10,247 nt of DNA from Candidatus Elulimicrobium sp. GTDB taxonomy: Bacteria > Patescibacteriota > Minisyncoccia > Moranbacterales > UBA9337. The stretch covers positions 1-10,247 of the forward strand of contig DYKS01000021.1 of the NCBI GenBank assembly GCA_020722485.1. Reading direction: 5' to 3'. A program made the translations under genes and the position numbers. The notes under the pieces are model-generated. The model was not told the DNA's origin. It saw only the letters and a list, made by a program, of their open reading frames with translations, and did no database searches. Shown here in pieces: positions 1 through 6,792 of this stretch. Within the stretch, counting starts at the first letter, position 1; each line of letters opens with the position of its first letter.

Positions 1-41
1 AATTTATAATTTATAATTATAGTGATTGAGCGGTGTTTAAA

Positions 42-86
42 TTGCGCGAAGTTTAATAATTTATTTTAGAAATTATTTTGCGCGAA
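42..86. repeat. Direct repeat ahead of yerC-like gene
   Basis: The nonamer TTGCGCGAA occurs at 42-50 and again at 78-86, 36 bases apart, each followed by a similar run of T and A. It stands out because the rest of the leader is almost pure A/T. A reverse-oriented echo (TCGCAAAA) lies near 113-120. Paired GC-core sites upstream of a DNA-binding protein gene could be operator sites; this is inference only. Apart from this and a weak promoter, positions 1-197 hold nothing I can identify. Confidence 0.45.
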
Positions 87-154
87 ATTAATTTAATTTT
101 TTGATGTTTTTGTCGCAAAATAAAAAATCTCTTTTCTTTGCTAAATATTTTAAT

Positions 155-183
155 TTGATTGTTTAAAAGCGTAGATGTTAAAA
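155..183 (+). promoter_or_regulatory. Weak candidate promoter for yerC-like gene
   Basis: TTGATT (155-160) and TTAAAA (178-183) are separated by 17 bases, and the ATG follows 14 bases after the second box. Both boxes match the sigma-70 consensus only partly, and an AT-rich leader gives such matches by chance. This is a low-confidence guess. Confidence 0.22.
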
Positions 184-197
184 AATAAAAACAAAAA

Positions 198-746
198 ATG
201 AGCAAAATTAATCTTCAATTGCCAAAAAAAGAAATAGAAAAATATTTCTTTCAACTTTGTTTGGCAATTTCTAAAATTAAAAATATCAAAGAAGCTGCCG
301 AGTTTTTGCGCGATTTGTTAACCGATCAAGAATCAGAAATATTGGCGCGCCGTCTTAAAATTGCTGAATTGCTTATAGAAAATCAGACGTATGAAGAAAT
401 TAGAAAGCAAACGAAAGCTAGTCCGGTTACTATTGCTAAAATTCAGGAATGGTTGCGAATTTCTGGCGAGGGTTATCGGATGGCGATAGAAAGAACGAAA
501 GACAAATTGCCGAAAAAAAGAAATGAGAAAATCAATATTATTCCCTTTAAGAGCGTTAAAAAAATCTATCCAATGTATTATTGGCCGGAAGTTTTGTTGG
601 AAAATATTATTAAGAAAGCCAATAAACGTGACAGAGAAAATTTTCAAAAGATAATTTTAGAAATGAAAAAAATAAAGAAAAAATCAATTTTGCGAAAAAA
701 AGTGGAAGAAATTTTAAAAAAAGAAAATAAGAATAAAACAAAATAA
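198..746 (+). CDS. YerC/TrpR-like helix-turn-helix DNA-binding protein with basic C-terminal extension
   Basis: The 182-residue protein has an N-terminal region (about residues 13-88) that resembles the YerC/YecD branch of the TrpR superfamily. It has the order LTDQESEILARR (41-52), then an amphipathic helix, then a helix-turn-helix TYEEIRKQTKASPVTIAKIQEWL (64-86). TrpR-family proteins bind palindromic operators as dimers; the target and ligand of this one are unknown. Family members are usually about 100 residues. Here a further ~95 residues follow, with an aromatic patch (KKIYPMYYWPEVLLENI, 121-137) and a very lysine-rich tail. The ATG at 198 is the first good start; no Shine-Dalgarno sequence precedes it, only an A-rich leader. 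The gene stands alone before a 36-bp palindrome and ligA. Family assignment is fairly sure; regulatory role is inferred. Confidence 0.8.
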   Translation: MSKINLQLPKKEIEKYFFQLCLAISKIKNIKEAAEFLRDLLTDQESEILARRLKIAELLIENQTYEEIRKQTKASPVTIAKIQEWLRISGEGYRMAIERTKDKLPKKRNEKINIIPFKSVKKIYPMYYWPEVLLENIIKKANKRDRENFQKIILEMKKIKKKSILRKKVEEILKKENKNKTK

Positions 747-749
747 TGG

Positions 750-785
750 CAAATACTACATTACTATATAGTAATGTAGTATTTG
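750..785. repeat. Perfect 36-bp palindrome (hairpin, terminator or operator) between yerC-like gene and ligA
   Basis: The arm CAAATACTACATTACTAT (750-767) is followed directly by its exact reverse complement (768-785). As RNA it forms a ~16-bp stem with a UAUA loop, preceded by an A-rich tract and followed by UUUUG, so it could end transcription in either direction although the stem is AT-rich. It begins 3 bases after the yerC-like stop and ends 12 bases before the ligA ATG. Thus ligA either is transcribed through it or has its promoter overlapping it. A dimeric regulator site is an equally good reading. Confidence 0.85.
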
Positions 786-797
786 TTTTGTGGGTTT

Positions 798-2978
798 ATG
801 GGACAAAGAGAAGATAAAGAAAAGATAAAAGACAGGATAGAAAAATTGCGGGCGGAAATTGACCGCCATCGCTATCTTTATCATGTGCTAGATCAGCCGG
901 AAATTAGCGATGAAATTTATGATTCTTTAATGGAGGAATTACGCCAATTGGAAGAACGTTTTCCGGAATTTGATTCTCCCGCAAGTCCCACTAAAAGAAT
1001 TGGCGGAGCGCCACTGAAAAAATTTGAAAAAGTTCGTCATCGAAACAAACAATGGTCGTTTGACGATGTTTTTGACTTTGAAGAATTAAAAAAATGGGAG
1101 GAAAAAACACTTCGTTTAATCACTAAAACTAAAATTTTAAATTCTGAACAAACTCCAAATAAATCCCAAACCGCAAATTCTTTCTTAGAATATGCTTGTG
1201 AATTAAAAATTGACGGGTTGAAAATCGTATTGACTTATGAAAAGGGAATTTTAATTCAAGCAGCTACTCGAGGCGATGGCGTGATTGGAGAGAATGTGAC
1301 AGAAAACGTCAAAACTATTCAAAGTATTCCTTTGAAATTAAATTACCCGATGAACTTAACTGTGGTGGGAGAAATATGGTTAAGCAAAGAAGAATTGGAA
1401 AGACTTAATGAAGAAAGAAAAAGAAAAGGCGAACCGATTTTTGCTAACACTCGCAACGCAGCCGCCGGTTCTATTCGTCAATTAGATCCAAAAATTGCGG
1501 CTTCAAGAAAATTAGATAGTTTTATTTATGATATAGATTATAATTATATCGGTGAAAAACGACAAGCGATAAGCGGAGTAAAGGAAAATATTTTATTGCC
1601 GCAAACACAGATTGAAGAATTAAATTTATTGGAAAAATTAGGTTTTAAAGTAAATCAAAATTATAAACTTTGTAAAGGTGTTGGGGAGATAGAAAATTTT
1701 TATCAGCAGTGGATTGACAAAAGAAAGAAAGAAAAATATGAAATTGATGGTGTGGTAATAAAAATTAATGCTATCTCTATTCAAAACGCTTTGGGTTATA
1801 CGGGCAAAGCCCCGCGTTGGGGAGTGGCTTATAAATTTCCGGCGGAAAGAGTAACTACTCAAATAGAAAATATTTCCGTTCAAATAGGACGCACGGGAGT
1901 TTTGACTCCGGTAGCTCATTTTAAACCTACCCGAGTAGCCGGTTCTCTTGTTAGTCGGGCCACTTTGCACAATGAAGACGAAATCAGAAAAAAGGATATT
2001 CACATTGGCGATACGGTAGTAATCCAAAAAGCGGGCGATGTAATTCCGGAAGTGGTGGAAGTTTTAAAAAATTTGCGTTCTGGAGAAGAAAAAATTTGGC
2101 GAATGCCGAAAAAATGTCCTGTGTGCGGCGGGGAGGTGCGCAAGCAAAAAACTGGCGATACGCGCCACGCGGGGACATCCGCGGCTCATTATTGCTTTAA
2201 TCCTAATTGTTTTGCTATAGAAGTTAGAAAAATTATTCATTTTGTAAGCAAAAAAGGTTTCAATATAGAAGGACTGGGCGAGAAAATTGTGGAACAATTA
2301 GTAAATGAAGGATTAATCGCGAACGCGGCGGATATTTTCAATTTGAAAAAAGGCGACTTAAAACCGCTGGAAAGGTTTGCGGAAAAATCGGCAGACAATT
2401 TAATTCAAGCGATTGAAAAAAGTAAAGAAGTTTATCTGAAGAATTTTTTGTTTGCTTTGGGTATTCGTTATGTAGGAGAAGAAACAGCAATCTTAATTGA
2501 GAAAATGATTAAGGAAAAAGTTTTAAACAGCGAAGAATTTGAGATTAATGGCTTAAAGTATATTAGAGAAAATTTTTCTAAAATTAAAAAAGAAGACTGG
2601 GAAACGATTAAAGGCATTGGAGAAAAATCGGCCAAGAGTTTATTTTCTTGGTTTAAAGAAAAGAAAAATTTGGAAATGTTAATTAAAATGGAAAAAGCGG
2701 GAGTAAAAATAAAATTATCGCCAATGGCAAAAGCAAACCAATCTAAATTGGCGGGAAAAAATTTTGTTCTTACGGGAGAATTAAAACAGTGGACAAGAGA
2801 TGAAGCGAAAGATATAATAAGGAAAATGGGCGGTAAGGTTTCATCTTCGGTAAGTCGTCAAACCGATTATTTGTTGGTCGGCGAGAATCCCGGTTCTAAA
2901 TATGAAAAAGCTAAAGAATTGGGAGTAAAAATAATCGGGGAAAAGGCTTTTATTGCTTTGATAAAAATCGAAAAATAA
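798..2978 (+). CDS. ligA: NAD-dependent DNA ligase LigA
   Basis: LigA seals nicks in duplex DNA using NAD+ in replication and repair. All domains are visible over 726 residues. The N-terminal Ia segment contains RHRYLYHVLDQPEISD. The adenylation domain has the KIDG motif with nucleophile Lys137 and the later NTRNAAAGSIRQLDP motif. The OB fold contains GRTGVLTPVAHFKP and LHNEDEI. A Cys4 zinc finger uses C440, C443, C466 and C471. Helix-hairpin-helix repeats include LGIRYVGEE and IKGIGEKSA. A C-terminal BRCT domain spans about 648-726. A TTG at 783 would add five residues but lies inside the palindrome; the ATG at 798 aligns with family starts and is preceded by a weak GTGGG. An extra ~22-residue, G-poor insert sits at residues 108-129, just before the KIDG motif. 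gatC follows after 22 bases. Confidence 0.97.
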   Translation: MGQREDKEKIKDRIEKLRAEIDRHRYLYHVLDQPEISDEIYDSLMEELRQLEERFPEFDSPASPTKRIGGAPLKKFEKVRHRNKQWSFDDVFDFEELKKWEEKTLRLITKTKILNSEQTPNKSQTANSFLEYACELKIDGLKIVLTYEKGILIQAATRGDGVIGENVTENVKTIQSIPLKLNYPMNLTVVGEIWLSKEELERLNEERKRKGEPIFANTRNAAAGSIRQLDPKIAASRKLDSFIYDIDYNYIGEKRQAISGVKENILLPQTQIEELNLLEKLGFKVNQNYKLCKGVGEIENFYQQWIDKRKKEKYEIDGVVIKINAISIQNALGYTGKAPRWGVAYKFPAERVTTQIENISVQIGRTGVLTPVAHFKPTRVAGSLVSRATLHNEDEIRKKDIHIGDTVVIQKAGDVIPEVVEVLKNLRSGEEKIWRMPKKCPVCGGEVRKQKTGDTRHAGTSAAHYCFNPNCFAIEVRKIIHFVSKKGFNIEGLGEKIVEQLVNEGLIANAADIFNLKKGDLKPLERFAEKSADNLIQAIEKSKEVYLKNFLFALGIRYVGEETAILIEKMIKEKVLNSEEFEINGLKYIRENFSKIKKEDWETIKGIGEKSAKSLFSWFKEKKNLEMLIKMEKAGVKIKLSPMAKANQSKLAGKNFVLTGELKQWTRDEAKDIIRKMGGKVSSSVSRQTDYLLVGENPGSKYEKAKELGVKIIGEKAFIALIKIEK
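1119..1184 (+). other. G-poor in-frame insert within ligA
   Basis: Residues 108-129 of LigA (from ITKTKI to TANSF) lie between the helix LKKWEEKTLRL and the strand leading to KIDG, where most ligases have only a short variable link. The DNA is rich in A, C and T, with only two G in 66 bases, unlike the purine-rich coding strand around it. This suggests an inserted repeat-like sequence kept in frame. The composition is seen directly; the insertion origin is inferred. Confidence 0.5.
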
Positions 2979-3000
2979 TTTATTAGTTTTTATATGCCAT

Positions 3001-3291
3001 ATGTTGCTGGATAAAAATGAAACAAAGAATATCGCCGCGTTGGCGAGAATTGGAGTTAACGAAGAGGAAATTGAAAAATACAGGAAAGAACTTTCTTCTA
3101 TTTTGGATTATTTCAAAAAACTGGATGAATTAGACACGGATAAAACAGAACCGATTGGACATATTACGGGTATGAAAAATATTTATCGCGAGGATCAAGC
3201 GCGGAATTTTGGCGATTTAGGAAAAAAAGATATTCTGTGCAATGCGCCGAAAGTTAAAGACGGATACATAAAAGTAAAAAGCGTGTTGTAA
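3001..3291 (+). CDS. gatC: Asp-tRNA(Asn)/Glu-tRNA(Gln) amidotransferase subunit C
   Basis: GatC is the small subunit that wraps around GatA and links it to GatB in the GatCAB amidotransferase, which converts mischarged Glu-tRNA(Gln) or Asp-tRNA(Asn) to the amide form. The 96-residue length is typical. Family hallmarks are the opening helix ending IAALARIGVNEEEIEKY, the segment ELSSILDYFKKLDELDTDKTEP, and the C-terminal REDQAR...ILCNAPKVKDGYIKVKSVL. The start at 3001 (ATG) fits the family; an ATG seven bases earlier is in another frame and stops at once. No Shine-Dalgarno sequence is present. The gene lies 22 bases after ligA and 90 bases before gatA, with a repeat in that gap. gatB is not in this window. 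Confidence 0.95.
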   Translation: MLLDKNETKNIAALARIGVNEEEIEKYRKELSSILDYFKKLDELDTDKTEPIGHITGMKNIYREDQARNFGDLGKKDILCNAPKVKDGYIKVKSVL

Positions 3292-3295
3292 GGGG

Positions 3296-3316
3296 ATCCT
3301 GAAACAAGTTCAGGAT
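3296..3316. repeat. Palindromic dispersed-type repeat between gatC and gatA
   Basis: ATCCTGAA (3296-3303) and its exact complement TTCAGGAT (3309-3316) flank the loop ACAAG, giving an 8-bp stem, followed by GAC. Near-identical sequences of the form CCTGAAACAAGTTCAGGATGAC occur, to my knowledge, as scattered intergenic repeats in unrelated bacteria such as alphaproteobacteria. Here it sits 4 bases after the gatC stop. It is not followed by a T tract, so it is unlikely to be a terminator. Confidence 0.75.
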
Positions 3317-3349
3317 GACAAAGTTATTGTTCAAGATGACATTATTCAA
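3308..3349. repeat. Partial 21-bp tandem copy of the repeat's right half
   Basis: GTTCAGGATGACA (3308-3320) recurs as GTTCAAGATGACA (3329-3341), one mismatch, exactly 21 bases later. The second copy is followed by TTATTCAA and has no left arm, so it looks like a degenerated half-copy of the palindromic repeat. Confidence 0.6.
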
Positions 3350-3381
3350 AAATGAGATTTATAAATTTGCGAGTAAATTAA

Positions 3382-4836
3382 ATGATTAAAGAACTGCACC
3401 AAAAATTAGTGAATGGCGAAACGACTTCGGTGAAACTGACGGAAGAATATTTTGATCGAATCAAAAAAGATGATGAATCTATCGGCGCTTATTTAACTTT
3501 AACTGAAGATCTAGCTTTGCGTCAGGCCGATTTAATAGATAAAAAAATTAAACAAGGAGAAAAAATTGATTTGATCGCCGGAATTCCCGGAGCGATTAAA
3601 GATAATATTTGCGTTGCTGGCACGCGAACAACCGCGGCTTCTAAAATTTTAGATAATTACATTGCGCCTTACAACGCTACAGTTGCGGAAAGACTTTTAA
3701 AAGAAGGAGCGGTATTTTTAGGTAAAACGAATATGGATGAATTTGCTTGCGGTTCTTCCACAGAAAAAAGCGCTTATCGTCCAACTAAAAATCCGCTAGA
3801 TCCAGAGCGAGTGCCCGGCGGATCTTCCGGCGGTTCAGCGGCGGCGATTGCGGCTGATTTGGCAGTTTGGTCTTTGGGTTCGGATACCGGCGGATCTATT
3901 CGCCAGCCGGCGGCTTATACGGGAACAGTGGGTTTAAAACCTACTTACGGAAGAGTTTCTCGTTACGGTTTGCTGGCAATGGCTTCCAGTTTGGATCAAA
4001 TAGGACCGATTGTTAAAACGGTGGAAGACGCGGCAATCGTGCTTTCTCGTATTGCGGGAGAAGATTCTATGGATGCCACTTCCGCGCGCAGCGGTGGAAA
4101 ATTTTACGAAGATTATTTAAATGGAAATTTAGCGGGAGCAAAAATTGGCGTGCCTCGGGAATATGTCGGAGAAGAATTGGATAGCGAAGTAAAAATGGTT
4201 TTTGAACAATCATTGAAAAAATTTGAAAAAGCCGGCGCGGAAATTCGAGAAGTGAATATTCCTTTAACTCCCTATGCTTTGGCGGTATATTATATTTTGA
4301 TGACCTCAGAATTGAGTTCCAATTTGGCGCGTTTTGACGGAATTAAATATGGATTAAGCATTGACGACGAACAACGTTCGGCGGATAATTCGGGAACGCT
4401 TTTGGAAATTTATCTGGATAGTCGTCGTTATGGTTTTGGCGAGGAAATTAAAAGAAGAATAATATTGGGCACTTATGCTTTGAGCGCTGGTTATTACGAT
4501 GCTTATTATAAAAAAGCGCAGAAGGTGCGTAGAATGTTACGAGAAGATTTTGAAAAAGTTTTCAATGAAAAAGACGGAGTGGATTTTATCTTTTCTCCCA
4601 CTACTCCAGAACCGGCTTTTAAATTCGGAGAAAAATCAAAAGATCCGCTTGCGATGTATTTAGCGGATATTTACACCGTTTCGGCCAATTTAGTTGGAGT
4701 GCCGGCGATTTCTTTTCCGATAGGAATGGTTAAGCGCGAAGGAAAAGACTTGCCGTTAGGCGGGCAATTGATGGGGAAATGGTTTGATGAAGAGAATCTG
4801 CTTAACGCAGCTTATGCGTTTGAACAGTTAGAATAG
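3382..4836 (+). CDS. gatA: Asp-tRNA(Asn)/Glu-tRNA(Gln) amidotransferase subunit A
   Basis: GatA is the amidase-signature subunit that hydrolyses glutamine and channels ammonia to GatB, which amidates the misacylated tRNA in the cytoplasm. The 484-residue protein is full length. The Ser-cisSer-Lys triad is visible: Lys73 in GAIKDN, Ser148 in GGSSGGSAAA and nucleophile Ser172 in DTGGSIRQP. The 24-residue gap between the two serines is standard. It continues with GLKPTYGRVSRYGL and the C-terminal PAISFPIG and LGGQLMG segments typical of GatA rather than other amidases. ATG at 3382 matches the usual GatA start; there is no Shine-Dalgarno sequence. It follows gatC after a repeat-bearing 90-base gap and precedes an unrelated membrane protein by 30 bases. 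With gatB elsewhere, the complex is encoded at two or more loci. Confidence 0.97.
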   Translation: MIKELHQKLVNGETTSVKLTEEYFDRIKKDDESIGAYLTLTEDLALRQADLIDKKIKQGEKIDLIAGIPGAIKDNICVAGTRTTAASKILDNYIAPYNATVAERLLKEGAVFLGKTNMDEFACGSSTEKSAYRPTKNPLDPERVPGGSSGGSAAAIAADLAVWSLGSDTGGSIRQPAAYTGTVGLKPTYGRVSRYGLLAMASSLDQIGPIVKTVEDAAIVLSRIAGEDSMDATSARSGGKFYEDYLNGNLAGAKIGVPREYVGEELDSEVKMVFEQSLKKFEKAGAEIREVNIPLTPYALAVYYILMTSELSSNLARFDGIKYGLSIDDEQRSADNSGTLLEIYLDSRRYGFGEEIKRRIILGTYALSAGYYDAYYKKAQKVRRMLREDFEKVFNEKDGVDFIFSPTTPEPAFKFGEKSKDPLAMYLADIYTVSANLVGVPAISFPIGMVKREGKDLPLGGQLMGKWFDEENLLNAAYAFEQLE

Positions 4837-4866
4837 TTTTTAAGAAAGTAAACAAAAATAAAACTA

Positions 4867-5397
4867 ATGCCGGAACTAGATTTAAATTTTTTATTTTTTC
4901 AAGCAATAGAAGCGGGAAAAGCTTTTTATTCCTCTGGATTTTTCACCGCAGTGAAAATTTTTTTGATTATTTATTCTTTGGTAATTTTAGCGGATTTAAT
5001 TTTTCTTTTGTTTTTACGCAATCTAGGGGAGGATTTACGCAAAACTTTAAAAGGGTGGAGCGCAACAATAGAATCTAAAGAAAAATCTCAAAAAAAATGG
5101 GATGAAATTGTCAAAAAAATAGATAGCGATAATCCTTCTCAATATAAAGCGGCTATTTTGGAAGCGGATTGGATTGTCAATAATATTTTAGAAAAGGCGG
5201 GTTATAAAGATAAAACATTAGGGGAAAAATTGGAAAACATCAAAGCAGTACAATTGGAAAATGTAAATGATTTAAAAGAAGCGCATCGTGTTGCCACTCG
5301 CATAGTATATGAAAAAGATTTCTTTTTAGAGAAAGAAGAAGCGAAGAAAAATTTAGCGGTTTATGAAGAAGTTTTAAAAAGTTTAGATTATTTGTAA
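4867..5397 (+). CDS. One-TM protein of unknown function with possible degenerate HEPN-like C-terminal region
   Basis: This 176-residue protein has a short N-terminal stretch, one strong transmembrane helix (about 25-50), then a charged, mostly helical cytoplasmic-type domain. I do not recognise a named family. The C-terminal part has the run KAAILEADWIVNNILEKAGYKDKTLGEKL (94-122) and AHRVATRIVYEKDF (139-152). That pattern resembles Patescibacterial proteins I recall with a HEPN-like RN(x)IAHE motif. Here the Arg, Asn and His positions read Ala143, Thr144 and Tyr148, so any nuclease-type site would be lost. This link is tentative. The stop codon overlaps the ATG of the L,D-transpeptidase gene by one base (TAATG), implying translational coupling and perhaps a shared envelope role. 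No Shine-Dalgarno sequence precedes the start. Confidence 0.75.
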   Translation: MPELDLNFLFFQAIEAGKAFYSSGFFTAVKIFLIIYSLVILADLIFLLFLRNLGEDLRKTLKGWSATIESKEKSQKKWDEIVKKIDSDNPSQYKAAILEADWIVNNILEKAGYKDKTLGEKLENIKAVQLENVNDLKEAHRVATRIVYEKDFFLEKEEAKKNLAVYEEVLKSLDYL

Positions 5398-6524
5398 TGA
5401 AGACGATAAAAAATATTATTTTAGCGTCAGTTTTGCTTTTGCCGACATTTTTTGTCGGATTTTATGTTTACGCTTATTCTTCCTATTTTTCTCTTACGCC
5501 GCGCGCCGAAAAAGATAAATTAGAAATTCTTCCAGACGAAACTTTTACGATTTCTTTTCCCAAACAAATTAATAAGGAATACTATCGGGGAAAAATCGGA
5601 TTGATTCCCGCGACGAATGCCAATATTTTTATCAATGAAACGGGAACAAAAATCACTTTTACTCCGCATTCAACTTGGAAACCGGGAGAGCATTATAATA
5701 TTTCTTTGCCGGAAGGAAGAACGAATAGTTTAGCGCGAATTAACGCGGCCAGCTTTTCTTTTTCTGTGGTTGATTATCCGAAAGTAATTGAGGTTTTTCC
5801 TTCCGATGGAGCGCGGGATGTGCTTTTGGATATTGAAGATCCGATTAGTGTAAAATTAGATAAATCGGCTATTGGTTTCTACATTGATTTTAGTTTAGAG
5901 CCGTCTGTTCCTTTGAAATTTCAAATTAATGAAAAAAGAAATCAATTTAGTATTTTGCCGTTAGAAAAATTGGAAGAAGGAGTGAAATATAAATTGAACA
6001 TTAAAATTAAACCCAATAAAGCCGAAGACAAAGATTATGTTTCTCTTTCGGAAACGTCGTTTATTACTTTGCCTCCTCCGCCAAAAGATTGGTCAAAAAA
6101 TTTAGAAGAACGATTGATACAAGCGCGCAAATTCACGCAACCTCGAATAAAAAAAGGAAAGTATATAGACATAAATCTTTCCGCCCAAGTGATGACCATT
6201 TTTGAAAATGGACTTCTATTGAATTCTTTTTTAATTTCTTCTGGAAAACGAGGAATGGATACGCCGAAAGGGGAGTACAAGATTTGTAATAAATATCCTC
6301 GATCTTGGTCTAAACAATATGGATTGTTTATGCCTTATTGGATGGCGATTGTTCCCAGTGGGAAATATGGTATTCATGAATTGCCGGAATGGCCGGGCGG
6401 TTATAAGGAAGGCGCTAATCATTTAGGTATTCCCGTTTCTCATGGATGCGTGCGTTTAGGTGTTGGCGCGGCGCAAACTGTTTATGAATGGGCGGATATC
6501 GGCACACCAGTGATTGCGTATTGA
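5397..6524 (+). CDS. L,D-transpeptidase (YkuD domain) with two Ig-like domains
   Basis: This 375-residue envelope protein likely forms 3-3 cross-links in peptidoglycan or attaches proteins to it. Residues 7-30 form an uncleaved signal anchor. Two beta-rich Ig-like segments follow at about 32-125 and 127-223; the second, beginning PKVIEVFPSDGARDV, resembles Big_5/SbsA-type domains. After a proline-rich linker (PPPPKDW) comes the YkuD domain (about 253-375). It has His327 in YGIHELPEW and the catalytic signature SHGCVRL with His349, nucleophile Cys351 and Arg353. The end GTPVIAY is the usual domain terminus, so the protein is complete. The ATG overlaps the previous stop. It ends with TGA, showing TGA is a stop here; the same frame stays open for 44 further codons. 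Confidence 0.93.
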   Translation: MKTIKNIILASVLLLPTFFVGFYVYAYSSYFSLTPRAEKDKLEILPDETFTISFPKQINKEYYRGKIGLIPATNANIFINETGTKITFTPHSTWKPGEHYNISLPEGRTNSLARINAASFSFSVVDYPKVIEVFPSDGARDVLLDIEDPISVKLDKSAIGFYIDFSLEPSVPLKFQINEKRNQFSILPLEKLEEGVKYKLNIKIKPNKAEDKDYVSLSETSFITLPPPPKDWSKNLEERLIQARKFTQPRIKKGKYIDINLSAQVMTIFENGLLLNSFLISSGKRGMDTPKGEYKICNKYPRSWSKQYGLFMPYWMAIVPSGKYGIHELPEWPGGYKEGANHLGIPVSHGCVRLGVGAAQTVYEWADIGTPVIAY

Positions 6525-6603
6525 AACTTTTTAGAAAGAAAACTGTTGAGAAATATTAAAAATAAGTTTGTTGAAATATTTGGAAAAATTACCAGTGTTT
6601 ATG

Positions 6604-6632
6604 TAGTTGAAAAACTATTGTTTTTGTTTATT
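6604..6632 (+). terminator. Possible weak intrinsic terminator after the L,D-transpeptidase gene
   Basis: TAGTT (6604-6608) pairs with AACTA (6613-6617) around a GAAA tetraloop, followed by TTGTTTTTGTTTATT. The stem is only 5 bp and AT-rich, so strength is doubtful. Its place between the plus-strand genes and the convergent tRNA genes suits a terminator. Otherwise 6525-6677 holds no gene I can support. Confidence 0.35.
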
Positions 6633-6677
6633 CTAACGAGATTTTTGGGGTTGTTTTGATGTTGTGAAAATTTAACG

Positions 6678-6751
6678 CGGACCGGACGGGACTCGAACCC
6701 GCGACCTCCGCCGTGACAGGGCGGCGCTCTAACCAGCTGAGCTACCGATCC
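6678..6751 (-). tRNA. tRNA-Asp (GTC)
   Basis: A full 74-nt cloverleaf reads on the minus strand. The acceptor stem GGATCGG pairs with CCGGTCC (one G-T wobble) with discriminator G. The D arm is GCTC...GAGC, the anticodon stem CCGCC/GGCGG with loop CTGTCAC (anticodon at 6715-6717), and the T arm GCGGG-TTCGAGT-CCCGT. G34 and G73 fit aspartate identity. CCA is not encoded. It lies downstream of tRNA-fMet on the same strand and is probably co-transcribed with it. Confidence 0.96.
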
Positions 6752-6772
6752 AAATAAAAATAAAAAATATTT

Positions 6773-6792
6773 TTGTTGCGGGGGACGGATTT
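6773..6792. repeat. Displaced copy of the tRNA-fMet 3' end
   Basis: These 20 bases, TTGTTGCGGGGGACGGATTT, are identical to 6882-6901, which cover the acceptor 3' strand, T-stem 3' strand and start of the T loop of tRNA-fMet plus three flanking bases. The copies are 109 bp apart, and similarity continues weakly for five more bases. No other tRNA part accompanies this copy, so it is not a second tRNA. It looks like the outer direct repeat left by insertion at a tRNA 3' end. Confidence 0.85.

Noticed and set aside
1..197. Replication origin in the AT-rich leader
   Set aside because: No DnaA-box-like TTATCCACA sequences or clusters are seen; AT-richness alone is not evidence.
783..797. TTG start adding MFCGF to LigA
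   Set aside because: The codon lies inside the 36-bp palindrome, and the family N-terminus fits the ATG at 798.
1638..2297. Minus-strand open frames opposite ligA
   Set aside because: They are antisense to a full, conserved ligase and show no recognisable protein motifs.
6522..6524. TGA as a glycine codon (SR1/Gracilibacteria-type code)
   Set aside because: The YkuD domain is complete at this TGA, and reading through leads into unrelated sequence and the tRNA genes; no confident gene has an internal TGA.
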